Source of the DNA: Dioscorea cayenensis subsp. rotundata
Lineage: Eukaryota > Streptophyta > Magnoliopsida > Dioscoreales > Dioscoreaceae
NCBI RefSeq assembly: GCF_009730915.1
Contig: NC_052487.1
Span: 19,026,529 to 19,090,528, forward strand
Direction of reading: 5' to 3'
Length of the DNA: 64,000 nucleotides
The notes under the pieces are model-generated. The model searched no databases. It was not told the origin of the DNA and saw nothing but the letters and a program-made list of their open reading frames with translations. How positions within the stretch are numbered: position 1 is the stretch's first letter; each line of letters begins with the position of its first letter. This document shows, in pieces, positions 37,210 through 49,989 of the stretch. The translations under genes and the position numbers were made by a program.

Positions 37210-39178
37210 TCTCTGTGTAAACCAGAGAGCACCTAAAACAGAAATGGCCTTCAAAAATTTTAATTAAGTACATGTAATAATTCACGAGATTCATGTTTTG
37301 TGTTTTGTACGGTCACGGGACAGGGGAAAAAACTTTTTTTTTTTTTTTAGAATAATATATAACTATGTAAATAAATCAGATCTTAAATAGTATTTTATAA
37401 TTTAACAAGGAAGATTGTTTCTGAATCTTATGTTTTCTCTTCCTTGTTTATTTATATTTTTTAATTTTCTAAATAATTTTACAAGTAAGATTGATAAATT
37501 ATCCATATTTTAAAAATCTTTTTCCTATTTAGAAATGTAGCAACGAACTAGTATCAATAATGGACAACTCTCTGGTACTCGTTAAGATTTTTTATAAGTA
37601 GTGAGAGTTTGAATCACAGGTAAATGTATATTTTTGAGAGAATAAGTAATGATTATATACAAGTGATTCCAGCACCCATGTGTACATAGCCTCCACACCT
37701 ATTTGCTCCGCTGAGGTTGTTCATATCCTAACTTTTTTTCAACTACCTAGGTGCTCATTTTGGTACAAAAAAGAAAAAAAACAAAATAAAAAAATGCAAT
37801 CAATAATGTGTGTATTCAATAAATCCTGAGATGGATCATGGATTAAATATCTATATCTATTGTTAATTTATAAAACGATAGCATTCATTTGTATTTTAAC
37901 AAAAGGGTAGAATACCCTATTTAGTTCCTCTAATATAGTTAATATGTCATTTTGATTCTTTTAATATAATTTGTCCCTATAAGGTCTCTCTATTTTAACA
38001 TCTAAAAAATGTAAATCCCTCCTAGATACCTTCTAGGATAAATTATATTAGAGGGAATGATTTGTATTTTTCAAATATTAGGACAAATTATATTAGAGAG
38101 ATTAAAGAGACAGATTGACTATATTAAAGATACTACATTAAGTATTCTAAAAAAAATTACAAAATTTTAAAATTTTAAACCAAGCGGATAAATAACTTGC
38201 TCGATCCCGAGTTGAAAGCAGATGGTGCCAACTACCAAGGGTCCCCATTCATTAGCTTGCAATCCAATCTTTATATCGGACGGGGTCATTACCCATGTGC
38301 TCATGACTCTGTTGTATATACACTTGCCTCATTTGTTAAAAATAAATAAAATAAATAAATAAATATCCAGAGATACACATGATCAATTTTTTTATTATAT
38401 GCATGCCCTTGATCGTATATATGCTTGTTATATTTGTTTGTTATATTTGTTAATATATATATATATATAAAGTACATCTTAAACATAGTACAATATTCAT
38501 GCTAATCTACAATCTATGGTTTTTATTTCTCTCAATAATTATTTTCCTTTTTCCATTCTCTTTAATTATCACAGGTGTTCTCCTTTTAGAGAACAATCCT
38601 CGTGTTTTCACTTTCATTTTCCAAATCATATCTATTTTTCTAAGGAAAAGATCACAGGTACCCACTGTGAGGTTTTAAACACCTCCAAGTCCTTTCAATA
38701 GTTTGTACAAGAGGGCAATATTCCCCAATAGACACAGGAAAGACATCACCTCTTGCTTTATGGCTCAGCAAAAACAGTAAACCAACTCATGCCACCCGTT
38801 TTTTCTTTTAAAATAATTTCACAGACACTCCATCACCTAACAAATACAAATACAAATACAAATACAAATATCATGCCATTTATTATGAATAACAAACCTG
38901 TATATATGAAAGATAATATAATTTATATCAAATTACATATTAAATATGACACGCTTTGATGATGATAACACACTGTACACATTATTAGGAATTTAAGGGA
39001 AAAAAGCCAAGCAGAGATATTAACGCACACAAAGAACAAACTGATTGGAATATAGCCCAAAAACACTCACAGCCACAAGATTATTGTCTGAAATAAATAC
39101 TATGGCAGCAACTGAATGAATTCATGCTCAAATGAGGATGCAGAATAACAAAGCCACACTATAAGATGAATTATAATT
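37210..39178. other. Intergenic between the profilin genes
   Basis: AT-rich. It holds one short MITE-like element (37909-38148), (AAAT)n near 38338-38364, (TA)n near 38453-38469 and (ACAAAT)n near 38842-38870. No gene. Confidence 0.5.
37909..38148. mobile_element. 240-bp foldback MITE of the AATACCCTATTTAG family
   Basis: The left end AGAATACCCTATTTAGTTCC and the right end are imperfect inverted repeats over about 70 bp (left TCTAATATAGTTAATATGTC; right reverse complement TTTAATATAGTCAATCTGTC). The same terminal sequence bounds the 2.7-kb element at 50508-53196, so this is probably an internally deleted relative. The superfamily is not assigned because the target duplication is unclear. Confidence 0.6.
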
Positions 39179-41114
39179 TTAAAGGCCTTGATCATAGAGA
39201 TAATCACCCAGCCTCTCAACAACCATGTTGCACTGGCCTGGAGTCATGGGCTCATCATAGATACCAAAGATCAAGGCTTCATTGGTCTTCTTTATGGTAA
39301 CTCCCCCTGATCCCTGTCAAGTAAACAAGAAAAAAGAAACAAGAACATGAGAGCATGCATCAAAGGTTTAACTAGAGATAGAGTTAACTAGCTACTTAGA
39401 CAAGTTTAGCAAAAAACACTTCTTATTTGGTGATCTCGAGAAATATTAAACAACTGATAAATCACCTATTTGGCGCACCTGGTTTGTTATCAGTATGTGG
39501 CATGAACTTGTCAAATAGATTACTCAAATAACTGATAATTGTTAAATATACTCCAGTTTATCAACATTAATTACCATTTGGAGATAACTTGAACAGTTAT
39601 TATTTAATTAGGTGGCTAGCATATTCAGTATATCTAGCTTGTACAAACATTATTGCTCCATATGCAAATTAATGAACCATTCTGCCATTAAAAGCAGAAT
39701 AAATGACATTGCCTGTTGAATGGCATAAATGTTTTCACCTTCTTTCCACGAATAACTGCTCCAGGTTCTCCTTGAATTACCATGTACTTTGTTGATCCGA
39801 GGAACAAGCCAGTAGGGGCCAGAAAGCCAGGTTCATTGAAGTCATTAATAATACCAGTGATTTCCTCAGGCTTGAGCTACAAAAATACAAATTGGTTGGT
39901 GTGTGATTAAGACACTTAAAACATCACAGAAAATTTAAACAATAAATTTAGAAAAATGTTACTAATTTGCAATTGGAGATGCAATTGAAGAGCAGCAAGG
40001 AATAAATCATCATGAGTTACATAAACACACATTAATTAAACCAATAAAAAACTTCGAAATTGGTTAAGATCCAACTAGATCTAGAGCTAATTAGCATTCT
40101 TGTGGTACATATATATACACATTTGATAAAAATTGATAAACCATAACTTTGTTAAATAATCAAAAAACAACTATAAATTGATAATATAAGAATATGCCAC
40201 GTTATGCTCCAATAATGAAAAAATCAGTAAATCAGAAATAACCAAAAACACCAAAAACACAATTATCAGTTGAATAGCCACATTAAGTTCAATTAAATCT
40301 GACTCATGTCACAATAATATATTTAAACAAAGAATTATCTAAATAAACAGCCCTATGAATCCAAAAATTTCGCATGCATACCTATTCACCAATGTATCTG
40401 TGAGATTTTTTATACAAACGATCAAAAATTTATATCTGCCTTGAATCAAATAATGGCCAAAAAAACCTCAATTGAATCTGATAAGGATCACCATAATATA
40501 TCCAACTCAAGAATGATCTAAGTTCCAAAACTTTTCTTTGCATATGCACCACTGTAAAAAAATTTCTTACTTATGCACCACTATGAATCCGATATTTTTG
40601 CCTAAACACCTCTGCAGTGATGTGTCTTTGAGATTTTACACAAGAAATCAAAAATTATATTGGCCATGAATCATACAATTGGCAAAACAAAACTCTAGAA
40701 TTATTGGAAAAATTCCAACTATTTTCTTTCATATGTACCGCTATAATTAAATCCAAGATTTTTGGGTATAAATCTCTCCATCGATGCATCTTGGAGATTG
40801 TATCCAAGAAATAACGAAATCACACAATCATGAACTCATAAATGCATACCCAAATAGCAAAATCACACCTTTTCCACTGAAAAAAGCCCTAATAAAATTC
40901 CCAAACTCAAAAAAAAAATCCAATATCAAATAAAAATCCAGATCCAAGCTAAATATTGAACAAGAATCAAGATGATCCAACAATACCGTACCTGAGGGAA
41001 AGCGGAACTCTGAGCCCAGACGCTGCCGTCCTGACCAAGGATCGCCGCCGAGGTGAGCTTCTGGCCATCAACATCGCACATCAAGTGATCATCAACATAC
41101 GTTTGCCACGACAT
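39179..41114 (-). CDS. Profilin (gene 2 of a tandem pair)
   Basis: Three exons (40992-41114, 39739-39876, 39179-39313) give 131 aa with the same 123/138/135-bp exon pattern as gene 1. The protein starts [19 protein letters not shown], has [20 protein letters not shown] in the middle and ends [12 protein letters not shown], the canonical profilin C terminus with the poly-proline-binding and actin-binding faces intact. It differs from gene 1 at roughly one residue in six, mainly in exons 1 and 2, so the duplication is not recent. A TATATAAG box lies about 75 bp upstream of the ATG. It acts in actin cytoskeleton regulation, and in pollen it may be an allergen like other plant profilins. Confidence 0.95.
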
Positions 41115-41188
41115 CCTTCTCCTTCTCCTTCTTCTTCTCTCTTTCTAGGGTTTTCTCTGGTTGCGATGGTGCTGAACAAACGGGCGCT

Positions 41189-41194
41189 TATATA
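41189..41194 (-). promoter_or_regulatory. TATA box of profilin 2
   Basis: CTATATAAGC on the minus strand, about 75 bp upstream of the start codon, at the right distance for a leader of 40-45 nt. Confidence 0.65.
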
Positions 41195-41269
41195 GGGCTT
41201 GAAGACGTCCCCCTTCAATCGTGGAGGTGGAGCAATTAAGTATTGATTTGCCCTAGTTTTTTCCATATA

Positions 41270-42289
41270 TTTACGAAATTGCCACCGACTGTTGATGGAG
41301 AAAGATCAGCCTTTGATTGCTCTTTGATGGAGGACCAAGACCACCCATCTAAAGAAAGACCTATAATGAAAAGTATCTTAATTTTTTTTATGACTTTATT
41401 ATTTCCCTCTTGGGACTGTTCTTGATTTCAATTATTTAGTATGGATTTAAAACTTTTTTCCCTCAAAATAATAGGAATTTAATCACATAAAATCAAATAT
41501 ATATTGAGAAATAAATGACAATCCTTCATTGTATAAAAAAATTAGGGATGTGTATAGATATGAAATTTAATCTCGAGAAATAAATGGCAATCCTTTCAGC
41601 ACATTAATGTCCTCACCTGAGTTTTGGAATTTAATCTTGGGGTCTTTTCATTGAATACATTTATATAATATTATTCTTTATAATCATATGTATTCCTTCT
41701 AAATTGATGTATATATATCAGTGGCATTCCTCACTGTATTTTCCAGTTCTATTCATAATTTATAGCAGATAAAAATTGTGGATGTTATGATGATGCTTTC
41801 AAAGGGACCAAATTAGCACATCAAAGAAAGTGATGAACAGCTAAGAATAATGGCAAATGAATCGGAGACAATTAGGGAAAGGGTTGGCAGACTGCAGATA
41901 TATCATGTTATGCATTGCCCACTGACAACGCATTGCCAATATCACTCAATACTTCAAAATTAGACCCTCTAATTTTAGCTACCACTTTAATTAAATTCTA
42001 ACTTAAAACTATTGACTTAAGGGACCTCATTAATTCAAATTTAATCACAGATTTAGTCATTATGTTTTTCTTACTATTATTTTTTATATCTATACTATTA
42101 AAATATTTAAAATGATGCTTGTATTTGCTATGTTAACATATTTATTTAAAAAAAATAAATAAATTAACTATGTGTTTATATGTTTCCAGTTGTATGTCAA
42201 ATGGTTATAAATATTCCCAAAGTATATAGGTTAAAATATATATAAAAAAAGCAAATTTAAGAGCGATGTTGAAAATTTTAAAAAAATAT
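41270..42289. other. AT-rich intergenic DNA up to the second gap
   Basis: No gene or recognisable element was seen. Confidence 0.5.
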
Positions 42290-43289
42290 NNNNNNNNNNN
42301 NNNNNNNNNNNNNNNNNNNNNNNNNNNNNNNNNNNNNNNNNNNNNNNNNNNNNNNNNNNNNNNNNNNNNNNNNNNNNNNNNNNNNNNNNNNNNNNNNNNN
42401 NNNNNNNNNNNNNNNNNNNNNNNNNNNNNNNNNNNNNNNNNNNNNNNNNNNNNNNNNNNNNNNNNNNNNNNNNNNNNNNNNNNNNNNNNNNNNNNNNNNN
42501 NNNNNNNNNNNNNNNNNNNNNNNNNNNNNNNNNNNNNNNNNNNNNNNNNNNNNNNNNNNNNNNNNNNNNNNNNNNNNNNNNNNNNNNNNNNNNNNNNNNN
42601 NNNNNNNNNNNNNNNNNNNNNNNNNNNNNNNNNNNNNNNNNNNNNNNNNNNNNNNNNNNNNNNNNNNNNNNNNNNNNNNNNNNNNNNNNNNNNNNNNNNN
42701 NNNNNNNNNNNNNNNNNNNNNNNNNNNNNNNNNNNNNNNNNNNNNNNNNNNNNNNNNNNNNNNNNNNNNNNNNNNNNNNNNNNNNNNNNNNNNNNNNNNN
42801 NNNNNNNNNNNNNNNNNNNNNNNNNNNNNNNNNNNNNNNNNNNNNNNNNNNNNNNNNNNNNNNNNNNNNNNNNNNNNNNNNNNNNNNNNNNNNNNNNNNN
42901 NNNNNNNNNNNNNNNNNNNNNNNNNNNNNNNNNNNNNNNNNNNNNNNNNNNNNNNNNNNNNNNNNNNNNNNNNNNNNNNNNNNNNNNNNNNNNNNNNNNN
43001 NNNNNNNNNNNNNNNNNNNNNNNNNNNNNNNNNNNNNNNNNNNNNNNNNNNNNNNNNNNNNNNNNNNNNNNNNNNNNNNNNNNNNNNNNNNNNNNNNNNN
43101 NNNNNNNNNNNNNNNNNNNNNNNNNNNNNNNNNNNNNNNNNNNNNNNNNNNNNNNNNNNNNNNNNNNNNNNNNNNNNNNNNNNNNNNNNNNNNNNNNNNN
43201 NNNNNNNNNNNNNNNNNNNNNNNNNNNNNNNNNNNNNNNNNNNNNNNNNNNNNNNNNNNNNNNNNNNNNNNNNNNNNNNNNNNNNNNNN
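42290..43289. other. Assembly gap (1000 N)
   Basis: Exactly 1000 N. The sequence to its right belongs to the same repeat family as the sequence left of the first gap. Confidence 0.99.
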
Positions 43290-43349
43290 ATATTATCAAT
43301 TGTTACACGATATTATATATAATTAAACTGAGTAAGGCTTAAAAACTTA

Positions 43350-44460
43350 AATGATAACATAACGGGCCTCGATCATCTCTCTCGCGTTCTGTCGGGTCTT
43401 CATCAAAGATCTTCCTTCGATGCGGGACGACGGCTGACGAGATCAACCGCAGACATCCTTACATTGTCGTCTTGTTGTGGATTGTGTCCGCTTCGACGCT
43501 GGGACGACGGCGACAAAGATCAAACCGCAGACACTTCCCTTACATGGTTCTTGCCATGGTGGGATCGCGTCTCGCTGGTCATGCAGATTCGTTTAGCCAC
43601 TCGGCTCATCGCAGAACGGATTCGACGATCTTCTCAACCGTGGCTAGCGACAATGAAAGATTATCGGGAGACACACCCTTTAACTTGTTCTCCCGACCTT
43701 CGTGGATTGCTGTCCATCTCGACGCCGCATCTCGGCAGCCGGTTTCGCCCATGGTCGACGATTTCATCGAGAAGAGAGTCAACGACCTTCTCAACCGCTG
43801 CAACGGCCACATCATCTACGATGTCCTCCACCGCCATGGCCATGTCATCAATCTGGGCGATGCATCAAGATGAAAGATCACCGACATGGTGTCGCTATTG
43901 CTTTCATCGCCACCCATGCGGAGGAGACAGAGGCGATTGTTCTCCTCTTTTTCGCAAGTCTCTTCGAATGGCTCGCCTTTGAAACGACCTTCCCGTACGA
44001 TGCTCGTCATGTCACACCCGACGCCTGCTCGTCCCGGGGCCTTTTGCTCTTTTCGAGGGACGGCGCACCTGGCCAGAACGCCCTTCCGGCCTCCACACGA
44101 GCGATGTCGAGGAAACTCGTCATCAATATCCGCACGCTCGCATAAGAGTTATGCTGACATCTTCTACTAGCACGGTAGGGGCCGCCACTAGCTCGGAGGG
44201 GTCGCCACGGCTCTGGGGACTGCCGCTGCTGTCGGGTAGGGGTTGCTGCAATCCGCGTAGGGGAGTGGCTTTCTCCCACGGCCGAGCGAACGCGGCTGCT
44301 GCGGGGCGGGAAGTAGGAGAACGGCGCCCAAGCACGATGAGGCAGGCCGCCCTCTCATCCCGCCTCGAGCAAGTGGTTCCCGAGCAATGGCATCCATCCG
44401 CCGGTCTGGCGCCAACAAATATTTTTCTTCAAGATTCGACGAACCACTGAGAAACTAACA
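43350..44460. mobile_element. GC-rich decayed segment of the second Mutator-like block
   Basis: GC content rises sharply against AT-rich flanks. Overlapping frames of up to 172 codons exist on both strands, none of which I recognise, as expected of decayed coding DNA. A duplicated motif GACGACGGC, GATCAA, CCGCAGACA occurs twice about 75 bp apart (43424 and 43502). It sits next to the phased array at 44496 and the MULE-like antisense segment, so it is probably part of the same element. Confidence 0.35.
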
Positions 44461-44495
44461 TATGTAAACCAAACAATTTCGATGAGATCATTCAT

Positions 44496-44646
44496 TTTAA
44501 ACTATAAAAACTATATATTTAAACGTTATAGAATATAATTAAACGGAGAACAAAAATATTTAAACGGTTATGAATAATAGTTAAACGGTAAATACTAAAG
44601 TTAAACGCTAAATAAAATGTTTAAACATTAAAGACTTATGTTAGAC
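44496..44646 (-). repeat. Phased TTTAAAC array, right block, copy 1
   Basis: Cores lie at about 44497, 44518, 44538, 44559, 44580, 44600, 44620 and a weaker TTAGAC at 44641, eight units at 20-21 bp. Many read TTTAAACGG or TTAAACG. The array abuts the 3' end of the antisense coding-like segment 44640-45430. Confidence 0.8.
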
Positions 44647-45430
44647 ATTGTCCATGATTTATTACCTCTTTTCCATCGAAAGCGATGACAAGCTCGCTTT
44701 CTACCGCCGCTCGCTTCCGTAAGTACTTTTCACCGTAGACAGCGATCCTTGGGATCTTCGCTGAAACGGACTTTCTTCCCCGTCCGGTCCACTCAGAAAA
44801 CCGGACGTTAAGCGCGACCGAGCAACCCTTAATGTACCACATGTTTGGTCTTCTTCCCTGCGCATCTATCTTGCACTCGGGCGGCCGCTTGTGGAATATC
44901 CTCCATAAGCCACTTGTGCGTCGCCTGCGCCTCATGCGTACGCCTCCCCACGGTCGGTAGATCATCGACGTAATCAACGATCCGGCTCGGAACCCGAGCA
45001 TGATGTATTTGGGAAGAGGATCGTCCCCATGAGGTACACCCATCGAGTTTGACAAAAATTATCTTCTTCTCCCTCTCGTCGAACAAGTTGCACCGAGCGC
45101 TCTTGATGGAGTCTCTGTCTCTCGTAGGGTCTTTGATAGATACCGCCTTGAACGACGACCGGTTTTCTTCTTCCCGAAAGACCACCTGCGCCGCCATCGC
45201 AACGCGAGTACCAAGAACGAGGGCCACATCTTGAGGTCCCGAAACTCGGCAGGGCTTTCCCGATCCCCGAATTTATTGTGCGACCATCGTCATCTTTGCA
45301 AAAGAGAATCAAGAAGGGCCCTCTCTTGGTATATGGCTTCCACTCAAATAAGCAGCAAACGCAGTCCTTCGAATAATCTCCCAGGTGTCGAGGGGTCATG
45401 TTAACTTTCAATTCGACTAAGGTCTCCACA
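44640..45430 (-). pseudogene. MULE-like transposase DNA-binding region relic
   Basis: On the minus strand one frame reads FKAVSIKDPTRDRDSIKSAR, then KKIIFVKLDGCTSW, SSQI, RIVDYVDD and RRTHEAQATHKWLMED. Spacing and residues resemble the MuDR-type DNA-binding region (DBD_Tnp_Mut) of plant Mutator transposases: a conserved FKxVxIK start, a Cys-containing zinc-binding stretch and a final KWL motif. Upstream and downstream frames (44974-45429, 44636-45055) are open but offset, so several frameshifts are present. The end of this segment (CATGATTTATTACCTC, CCTCCATAAGCCACTTGTG) matches 2020-2150 and 2490-2640 in the left block. It is flanked on both sides by phased arrays. Confidence 0.45.
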
Positions 45431-45503
45431 ACCCAGTGTCAAATAGCAACGCCCATTAACTAGGTTGACCGCCATAATCACAAGCCTCAGAGATTGACAA
45501 AAG

Positions 45504-45695
45504 TTTAAGCGGAAATATAAGGTTTTAACAGTAAACTCTCGCTTATCAAACGGAGATATAAAATGTTAAACAGAGACCCATTTTTGTTAAACAGAGACGA
45601 GAATACTTTTAAACAGAGACAACAAATGTTAAACCAGAACATCTCATTTCTTAAACGCCAACCTCATTTCAGTAAACAGCAACCATATCAAACGA
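45504..45695 (-). repeat. Phased TTTAAAC array, right block, copy 2
   Basis: Cores lie near 45504, 45524, 45545, 45565, 45586, 45608, 45629, 45650, 45671 and 45688, ten units at 18-22 bp. Several share the longer motif TTAAACAGAGAC. It lies upstream of the antisense MULE-like segment. Confidence 0.8.
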
Positions 45696-45699
45696 AACG

Positions 45700-47020
45700 G
45701 AAATGTACATTATAAATATTACACAAATCATAACAATCGAAAAACTATTTCGATAGTGTATACATACTGAAAACGCAAAAACAAAAACAAAAACCCTAGC
45801 CGAGAAATCTCCCTGCAGATTAACAAAACCCCGTAGAAATCCCCCTGCAGACTTTCAATATCTTCCAACAAAAATGGAGCACAAAAACAAAACCCAGAAA
45901 AAAATCTTTCTGTAATGTAGCAGCTAACATAAAAACCATACTCAATACCTTAGATCAGAACCGATGAAATGCCAACTAGTTCGCTGGGGACTTCTCCTTC
46001 GAGATACCCGTGGAAAGGGAAAAGTTCGATGAAATGCCAATTACGGAGGCTTCAGCGGTAGAGACAACCGGAGACGACTTGAAATGGAAAAAGTCAAGAC
46101 GTGAGTTGAGAAAAAGCAATTAAACTGGGCTCCAATAAATTGCCTCTTGGGAGTTACCCTACGGAAAACCCCCACTTCCTCTCAAATCGCCGAGATGGTC
46201 GCGACCCACGACTCCCCATGCAAGGGCATTTTTCATTCAAAAAAATTTGAAACTCACTCCGCTCACATCCGCTATCAGGGGTTTGGGGTTTGAAAAACAT
46301 AGACTTTAAAAGGAGGGGGTTTTTGGGGATCTGCAAAACTAATGAGGGTGTTTTTGGCAATTTTACAAACTTAAAGGGTTTTTTTGGCAATTTCCACTTA
46401 AAAATATTTTTAAATTGTTTAATTTAATTTAATTAATGGATGATATTTTTAATTTATTTAAATTTAAATATTTTAAGAAGTATTTAATTTTTAAATAACA
46501 AATAATTAATAAAAATATATTTTATTTATTTATTTTAAATTATTTTAATGGATTATTAATGAAAAACATATTTATTTATCATTCAACTTAATTTTTTAGT
46601 TGAAGTTAATTAGTTTGAAATATTTAGAGAGATGAAAATAGATAAAAGAAGGAGAGAGAGAAAGGAATAAGATGGTGGGTCCCATTTTCAGGGATGGGGG
46701 ACATCCCCATCCAGGAAATCAAACACCTGGATGGGGCTGTAACACTGGATATCCCATCCCTATCCTGGGATGCATGTCAGTTTTTCAAAAATATTTATTT
46801 TAATAATATTGATGAGCTTTCTATTCCTGATTTCGTTTTTTTTTTTTTTAAATTTTATTGATGGCGTTTTAGTATAAATGCACATATACGTAAAGATAAT
46901 ATTTAAATTTGATAAAAACTAGAATAAAAATAAAAACCCACTTGAAGGAATGAAAAGGGGCATTTCAAATAGCGAAAGTGGGCAGCTTGAAGGATCTTGA
47001 GATTATAATTATAATTACAA
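45700..47020. other. Intergenic region 3' of the acid phosphatase
   Basis: AT-rich with no supported gene. It includes a perfect hairpin CCCCATCCAGG / CCTGGATGGGG (46705-46715 and 46726-46736, 10-nt loop), which may be the end of a small transposon. Confidence 0.5.
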
Positions 47021-49201
47021 TCATGCAATGAAGTAGAGTGGGTTGGGCAGCTTGAAGGATCTTGAGGCCATTGGTGAGCCTATCAAGTCACTCCATTGAT
47101 CACCAGATGAGCCATGGATTCTGTAGCCTTGGGCTTCCAGCTCTGCTCTTTTCTCTGATTTATAAGCCACTGCAGTCTTCCCAATGTCAGAGTCTTCCCT
47201 GATTTCACACAAACAATAAATAATTAATCATACAAAACCAAACTAATAAAAGCTTAAGAGAGGTTTTCAAATAATAACATATGAGCAACTTTATGGTATG
47301 ATGTTGAGGTCCCAAAAAAACAAAAGAGGGCAACAACAACAACAATAAAGCTAGGATCTTGTTGCTAATTATATCAGGCAGGATAAACATAATAATCATT
47401 GCAGAAAGGCTTCAAAAAACGTTTTTTACATGTTTGAATCAGAAGAAACATGGATAAGTTGCCAAATAATCATGTGGGGTCATTCCAGATAAATAAACCA
47501 AAGCTACATTCATTACAACTAAGTGGCAGTGAGAGTACAATAATTCCATTTCTCTTTTATCCCACATCCACCTACACTAGTTCTGAACAAATATTATTTT
47601 GAAGTGTAAATGCCACCAAATAATTGATCACCATAAATACAATTTGCATTTAACACAATTAGAAAAACTCTGGTGCTCTAGTTATAGAGGTCAATATTAT
47701 GTATATATATATATATATATATCTAAACAACTCAAAATGGACAGCCCATAATAGAACATAGAATATTTAGCATTTTAATTAGCTTCTTGAATTTTAGAGA
47801 AGAACAAGCTCCATATCTATATTTGTATTTCAAGACAGAAATTGAGAACTTTGTACCTTAAATAGAGTCTTTTCCATGAATGATACCCAGCAAACAACAA
47901 GTTGTCCACCGTGGCATTCCTCTGAAATTCAGCTCTGCCTGTCAAGAGAACTAACTGATATCCAAGCCCTCGGAGCTCCTCATAGAGCTGCAAGCTTGCT
48001 GGTAATGCGGGTGCTCTTGCCTCAACCACCCATTCATCAAATGCAGTCTCGTTGAAAGCCTCTGATCTACCAAATTTCCAAAAAGAGAAAAAAAAACAAA
48101 CAATGAAGATATCAATACAGTAATAAAATGCTTTACTTGTCACAATCTCAATGATAAAAGGAAAAAGGCAATGCATGCCCCTTCACATCAGATAAAAATC
48201 TGTCAGATATCCATTTTTTTTATTTATAGAGATGGCCCTGATTGTGAGAACAATTTGATAGCAAGATCTAAATAATAACAACAATACAAGTGACGGTAGG
48301 ATAATAGCTAACATTAATAAGTAATCAAAATGGCTATAAGTTTTGTCAAAGGAGTTTATCGGACCGAGTGCATCCACTCCAACTCTAAACAGCACAAAGA
48401 ACTGCTTCAATTAGTATTCAGAATTCAACATTAAAACAATTAAGCATTTTTTAGAACAATTTTAAAACATAGGATTAGAAATCAAAAGAAACAAATAATC
48501 CATCAACATAAATTTCTTGGCCATGAGTGCAATTTGCAACAATGATCTACATAATTACAGAAGTGCATGATAGCAGTTGGAAAGAGAACTTTTTCTGTGT
48601 TTATCTTCTTCTTAAACTCTAAACATTTACTTTAAAACATAAACAACTCAAATAACAGCCATAATTAATATTCATTAATGCAACTTAAAAACAACCTAGC
48701 AGCGTCAGTGACAAACATGATCAAGAACTATTTAAAATAATAGGAATATAGAAGAATAAGAAACAAGTAAACCCAACAACCACGAGTATAAATTCCACCA
48801 AATACCAATGACATTTTCAGAGTCAAAGCTTTATATTCTTTTTATAATAACCAACACTAATTCCTATATCATTCATGAAACTATTTTGTCTCTACTCACA
48901 ACAATATCCATTTAATAAAAATTGTCCTGAAAAGATTGATAAAACAATAATAAAAAAACTATAAAAGCATCAATACAAAATGGAAGATTAACTGTCTTCT
49001 TTACAAGTATTAATATTTCTATTTTGGATGTTTTCTCTGTCTTATGTTTGATGTCATTCTTCACATTTCGCATTTCTTGTTTTTTTTGCCACCTTTTTGG
49101 ATAATTTGTGCTCTTTTTAACTTTCAAATTTTTAAAGAAAATACTTCTTTATTTAATTTTTTCAGTTTCAGGTTCCGTGTTGTATAAAAACTTGTAATTT
49201 A

Positions 49202-49260
<59 letters not shown>

Positions 49261-49785
49261 CAAAAGAGACTAGTCAAAAAGGGCATTTCAAATCCTTTTT
49301 CTTTCAATCAAATTGAATATACGTGTATGTAATCTACTCCAAAGTTTTCAAATTTTCCTGAAAATTATCCAATGAAAATTAAGAGAACAAAAAAAATCCA
49401 AGAAAAAAGGTTACCCGTAGCCATGGGCAGCATAATAAGGGATGTTGGAGAGCAGCGTCTCATCAATGTCAAACACCCAAACATCCTTCCCATCACCAGT
49501 GATCGGCACTGTCCGAGCAAAATCCAGCGAATAACCAGCAACAACAGCAGAGTCCGACGCATATCGATCCCCGTTCACATACTCCACAACGAACTTGAGG
49601 CACTTCGCCGGGATCGTATTCCACATTCCAGCGTTGTTCGTCTCCACCGACAATCGCCAGCTATCACAGAATAGCTCATCATCACCGTTTCTTTGGGGCC
49701 GATTAGGGAACATCTGGATTAGGGTTTGTGCGGAAGCGGAAGATATGAGGAGAATGATGAAGATGAGAGAGTTGAGGGTTCCCAT
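47021..49785 (-). CDS. VSP-like acid phosphatase (HAD superfamily, subfamily IIIB)
   Basis: Three exons (49415-49785, 47857-48066, 47021-47198) encode 252 aa. Residues 1-19 form a signal peptide, predicting entry to the secretory pathway (vacuole or apoplast). The HAD motif I is VFDIDETLLS with the catalytic Asp pair at residues 106 and 108. Motif II is QLVLLTGR in exon 2, the motif III Lys is likely in YKSEKRAEL, and motif IV is SGDQWSDL in exon 3. The C terminus SFKLPNPLYFIA is the normal ending of this family. Related plant proteins hydrolyse phosphate monoesters and include soybean vegetative storage proteins; unlike some storage forms, both motif I aspartates are retained here, so activity is expected. 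Intron 1 is 1.35 kb and holds a long (AT)n tract. Confidence 0.93.
49204..49256. repeat. (AT)n microsatellite in acid phosphatase intron 1
   Basis: About 26 uninterrupted AT dinucleotides. Confidence 0.9.
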
Positions 49786-49989
49786 TTGGGATCTGATGGA
49801 GATGGAAACGAAGATGGGAACCCTAACCCTAATCCCAAGATCGGATCAGGGCTCCCTTGGACGACGACGACGACGACGAAGAGCGAAGGACTATGAGAAG
49901 GTTCAAAATTTGTGCGAATGTACTCCGTAAATGGCTCTCTTTACATTCTCAGAGTACCTTTTTAAACGGGTCGGGTCCATAGAGGACAA

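Noticed and set aside
42205..43342. Apparent 364- and 358-codon open frames
   Set aside because: They run through the second N gap and carry no sequence information.
43464..44450. Frames of 130-172 codons on the plus strand
   Set aside because: Overlapping frames on both strands in GC-rich decayed DNA; no domain recognised, so not called as genes.
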